A stretch of 7,199 bases of DNA from Syntrophales bacterium (GTDB taxonomy: Bacteria; Desulfobacterota; Syntrophia; Syntrophales; UBA2251): contig JALNWL010000136.1 of assembly GCA_023230905.1 (NCBI GenBank), positions 1 to 7,199 on the forward strand, given 5' to 3'. The position numbers and the translations under genes are program-made. Positions 5,791-7,199 of the stretch are shown in pieces. A model generated the notes under the pieces. It searched no databases. It was not told the origin of the DNA and saw nothing but the letters and a program-made list of their open reading frames with translations. Within the stretch, counting starts at the first letter, position 1; each line of letters begins with the position of its first letter.

Positions 5791-6258
5791 ATGGCCAAGA
5801 TGACCTTCGGCGCCCGAGGCGGCCGCATCCGGACGCAAGTCACGGCAGACCGTCCAAAGCCGTCGAGAAGTATCGAAGAAATCTTCAAGGACTTGGAGAA
5901 GACATCCGACGGGGAGGGCTATCGGGAGCGATCCCTCGCGCTCCACGGATATGTGTGTGCCCGCTGCGGGCGCGATTTCGGTGAAAAAAACAGGCACCTT
6001 TTGACGGTTCATCACAAGGACGGGAACCACCAGAACAACCCGCCTGACGGCAGCAACTGGGAAAATCTGTGCGTCTATTGTCACGAGGATGTTCATAGCC
6101 GGGAGCTCCTGGGGGATTTCTACGCCGCCCAAGGTGCGGCGGGCAAGGAAACCAGCCTGGTCTACCGCGACCCTGCCGCACCGGCGACCGCCGGGGCCAA
6201 CGGCCCTCTCGGGGCGTTGGGAGAAAAATTGAAAAAGGCCTTGGAGAAGAAATCGTAG
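5791..6258 (+). CDS. yajD: YajD-like HNH nuclease family protein
   Basis: This 155-residue protein closely resembles Escherichia coli YajD through its centre: GYRERSLALHGYVCARCGR (43-61), then LTVHHKDGNHQNNPPDGSNWENLCVYCH (71-98). The two CxxC pairs (Cys56/Cys59 and Cys94/Cys97) should bind structural zinc. His75, Asn89 and His98 or His102 form the HNH (beta-beta-alpha metal) site that would bind the catalytic metal for DNA cleavage. Compared with YajD it has a basic N-terminal extension of about 40 residues and an Ala/Gly-rich C-terminus ending in a short Lys-rich helix; YajD also ends in lysines. The biological role of YajD is not established; nothing in the neighbourhood points to a phage or restriction system. 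The start at 5791 avoids overlap with the preceding gene; a GTG at 5731 would overlap it by 56 bases. The ribosome site is weak, which fits coupling to the gene ending 4 bases earlier. Confidence 0.85.
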   Translation: MAKMTFGARGGRIRTQVTADRPKPSRSIEEIFKDLEKTSDGEGYRERSLALHGYVCARCGRDFGEKNRHLLTVHHKDGNHQNNPPDGSNWENLCVYCHEDVHSRELLGDFYAAQGAAGKETSLVYRDPAAPATAGANGPLGALGEKLKKALEKKS

Positions 6259-6429
6259 GACGAACGTTCTTTTTCCCTCATTTACGCGTTGCTCAGCTCA
6301 TCGCGACGACCGGCGGAAATCGAACGTCGATCCCATTTCGATCATACCCACCCACACCCGTTTGGCATTTTCATCCTAAGCGCAATCACGAGAGGATAAA
6401 CAGCGTTTGCGGCTCCTGCATGCAAAATG

Positions 6430-6447
6430 TGATTGACACGTCAATCA
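6430..6447. promoter_or_regulatory. Perfect 8-2-8 inverted repeat, putative operator
   Basis: TGATTGAC-AC-GTCAATCA is a perfect inverted repeat of 8 bases per arm. The size and form fit a dimeric TetR-type repressor site; it is reminiscent of the FadR-like TGAATGA...TCATTCA operators of acyl-CoA metabolism in Bacillus, though not identical. It overlaps a TTGACA box, as expected of a repressor site. A further AATC-TGT-GATT repeat (6447-6457) abuts it. Confidence 0.6.
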
Positions 6448-6461
6448 ATCTGTGATTAAGA
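6433..6461 (+). promoter_or_regulatory. Possible promoter of the acetoacetyl-CoA synthetase gene
   Basis: A perfect TTGACA (6433-6438) lies inside the inverted repeat. The region 15-17 bases downstream (GATTAAGA, 6454-6461) is only a poor -10 match. If used, the leader would be about 135 bases long. The poor -10 would fit a regulated promoter but also allows that the TTGACA is chance. Confidence 0.35.
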
Positions 6462-6589
6462 GGCGCGTGGTCGCGGGAGTTGCGGGCACGAGGTTTTGTG
6501 TCGCCGCGGGCGATGTGCGGCACCATGCGTGTTGTCGCAGCGGCCGACGGATCGATGACAGCCGAAACGGCGGTAAAATAAAATGCGAC

Positions 6590-6596
6590 AGGAGGT
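6590..6596 (+). promoter_or_regulatory. Ribosome binding site of the acetoacetyl-CoA synthetase gene
   Basis: AGGAGGT stands 6 bases before the ATG at 6603, which fixes the start. Confidence 0.85.
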
Positions 6597-6602
6597 TTGG
6601 GA

Positions 6603-7199
6603 ATGGGTAAGTTATTGTGGACCCCTTCGGAAGAACGGGTGAAGAGCACCAACATGTACCGCTTCATGAATCACGTCAATGAACGCTTCGGGAAGAACTT
6701 CAAGAGCTACCCCGAACTCTACCAGTGGTCGGTCGACAACATTCCCGACTTCTGGGCGACCTGGTGGGATTACGCCGACATCAAGTTTTCCAAAAAATAC
6801 GACAAGGTCGTGGACGATCCCCTCAAGCTTCCAGGCGCGAAGTGGTTCCCCGGCGCAAAGCTGAACTTTGCGGAGAACCTGCTCCGTTACCGCGATGACA
6901 AGGTCGCGCTCATTTTCAAGGGCGAAGACCATCCCACGACGAAGATGACCTATGCCGAGCTCTACCGGGAGGTGGCCAAGGTGGCCAAGGCCATGAAGGC
7001 CGCCGGTTTGAAGGAAGGCGACCGCGTGGCGGGTTTTATGCCGAATATGCCCCAGACGATCGTTGCCATGCTGGCCGCGACGAGCATGGGCGCCGTCTGG
7101 TCCTCCTGCTCGCCCGATTTCGGGATCAAGGGCGTCATGGACCGCTTCAGCCAGATCCAGCCGAAGGTTCTGTTCGCCGCGAACGGTTATTGGTTCAAG
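6603..7199 (+). CDS. aacS: Acetoacetyl-CoA synthetase, N-terminal part
   Basis: The first 199 residues are present; the gene is cut by the right edge (full-length relatives are about 650 residues). The enzyme activates acetoacetate to acetoacetyl-CoA with ATP and CoA in the cytoplasm through an adenylate intermediate. Family marks are the N-terminal LWTPSEER (residues 5-12), WFPGAKLNFAENLL (81-94), GDRVAGFMPNMPQTIVAMLA (139-158) and WSSCSPDFG (166-174). This combination is typical of acetoacetate-CoA ligase rather than acetyl-CoA synthetase. The ATP-binding P-loop-like motif, the adenylation core and the acetylatable C-terminal lysine lie beyond the window. The preceding 344-base gap holds a probable operator, so the gene is likely regulated separately from the upstream operon. 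The HMG-CoA-lyase-like gene at the left end would, if it acts on HMG-CoA, produce this enzyme's substrate. It could also act on a related 3-oxo or branched short-chain acid. Confidence 0.9.
   Translation, partial: MGKLLWTPSEERVKSTNMYRFMNHVNERFGKNFKSYPELYQWSVDNIPDFWATWWDYADIKFSKKYDKVVDDPLKLPGAKWFPGAKLNFAENLLRYRDDKVALIFKGEDHPTTKMTYAELYREVAKVAKAMKAAGLKEGDRVAGFMPNMPQTIVAMLAATSMGAVWSSCSPDFGIKGVMDRFSQIQPKVLFAANGYWFK

Larger units (their letters stand above)
6259..6602 (+). other. Intergenic regulatory region before the acetoacetyl-CoA synthetase gene
   Basis: This 344-base gap has no convincing gene on either strand. After the yajD-like stop there is only a short GAACGTTC plus T-run (6264-6276), too small for a clear terminator. 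An imperfectly defined 13-base inverted repeat ATCGA-ACG-TCGAT lies at 6319-6331. The strongest element is the 18-base inverted repeat at 6430-6447, described separately. The GC-rich leader after it (about 6465-6570) has short potential stems (GCCGC/GCGGC, GCCG-AAA-CGGC) but matches no riboswitch I recognise. An AT-rich TAAAATAAAAT patch lies at 6574-6584 before the ribosome site. Confidence 0.6.

Noticed and set aside
6386..6932. Minus-strand frames at 6386-6667 and 6612-6932
   Set aside because: They run through the regulatory gap and antisense to acetoacetyl-CoA synthetase, with no ribosome site and no recognisable domain.

Overview
This window looks like a piece of a moderately high-GC Gram-negative chromosome. 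The gene set suggests a syntroph or sulfate-reducer-like lineage (Desulfobacterota, formerly Deltaproteobacteria): a HMG-CoA-lyase-type enzyme, a stand-alone biotin carrier, an acetoacetyl-CoA synthetase, a YtxH/DUF948 pair and a YajD-type HNH protein. This placement rests on gene content and remembered family resemblance, not on a phylogenetic marker. No rRNA, tRNA, transposon or CRISPR array is visible.

Layout. (1) Bases 1-779, plus strand: the 3' end of a HMG-CoA-lyase-like gene, then a 71-residue biotin carrier protein. They look like the tail of a CoA-ester carboxylation/cleavage operon that starts left of the window. (2) Bases 780-913: a convergent gap with a GC-rich hairpin. (3) Bases 914-4309, minus strand: a compact three-gene operon read right to left. 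It encodes a short HyuA-type hydantoinase/oxoprolinase-family protein, a class-I/II histone-deacetylase-fold amidohydrolase with a C-terminal four-cysteine zinc-ribbon-like tail, and a carboxymuconolactone-decarboxylase-family protein. Gaps are 10 and 23 bp. (4) Bases 4310-4467: a divergent promoter region in which the -35 boxes of the two promoters overlap almost completely. (5) Bases 4468-4740, plus strand: a tiny Ala/Pro/Glu-rich lipoprotein gene with a good hairpin terminator. (6) Bases 4814-6258, plus strand: a tight YtxH - DUF948-like - YajD-like HNH operon with its own promoter candidate. (7) Bases 6259-6602: a 344-base gap with a perfect 8-2-8 inverted repeat embedding a TTGACA box. 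(8) Bases 6603-7199: the 5' part of an acetoacetyl-CoA synthetase gene, cut by the right edge.

How the genes may work together. HMG-CoA lyase chemistry yields acetoacetate plus acetyl-CoA, and acetoacetyl-CoA synthetase re-activates acetoacetate. A biotin carrier next to the lyase fits a carboxylase step such as that of branched-chain (leucine-type) acyl-CoA breakdown. The two ends of the window may therefore belong to one metabolic theme. The central minus-strand operon has no assigned pathway. It combines an ATPase-fold (ASKHA) HyuA protein without a visible HyuB partner, a deacetylase-fold enzyme that keeps its zinc ligands, and a CMD protein. It is the best candidate here for an undescribed system, most likely an amide/cyclic-amide or acyl-group processing route. 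The YtxH/DUF948 pair looks like envelope-associated proteins of unknown function.
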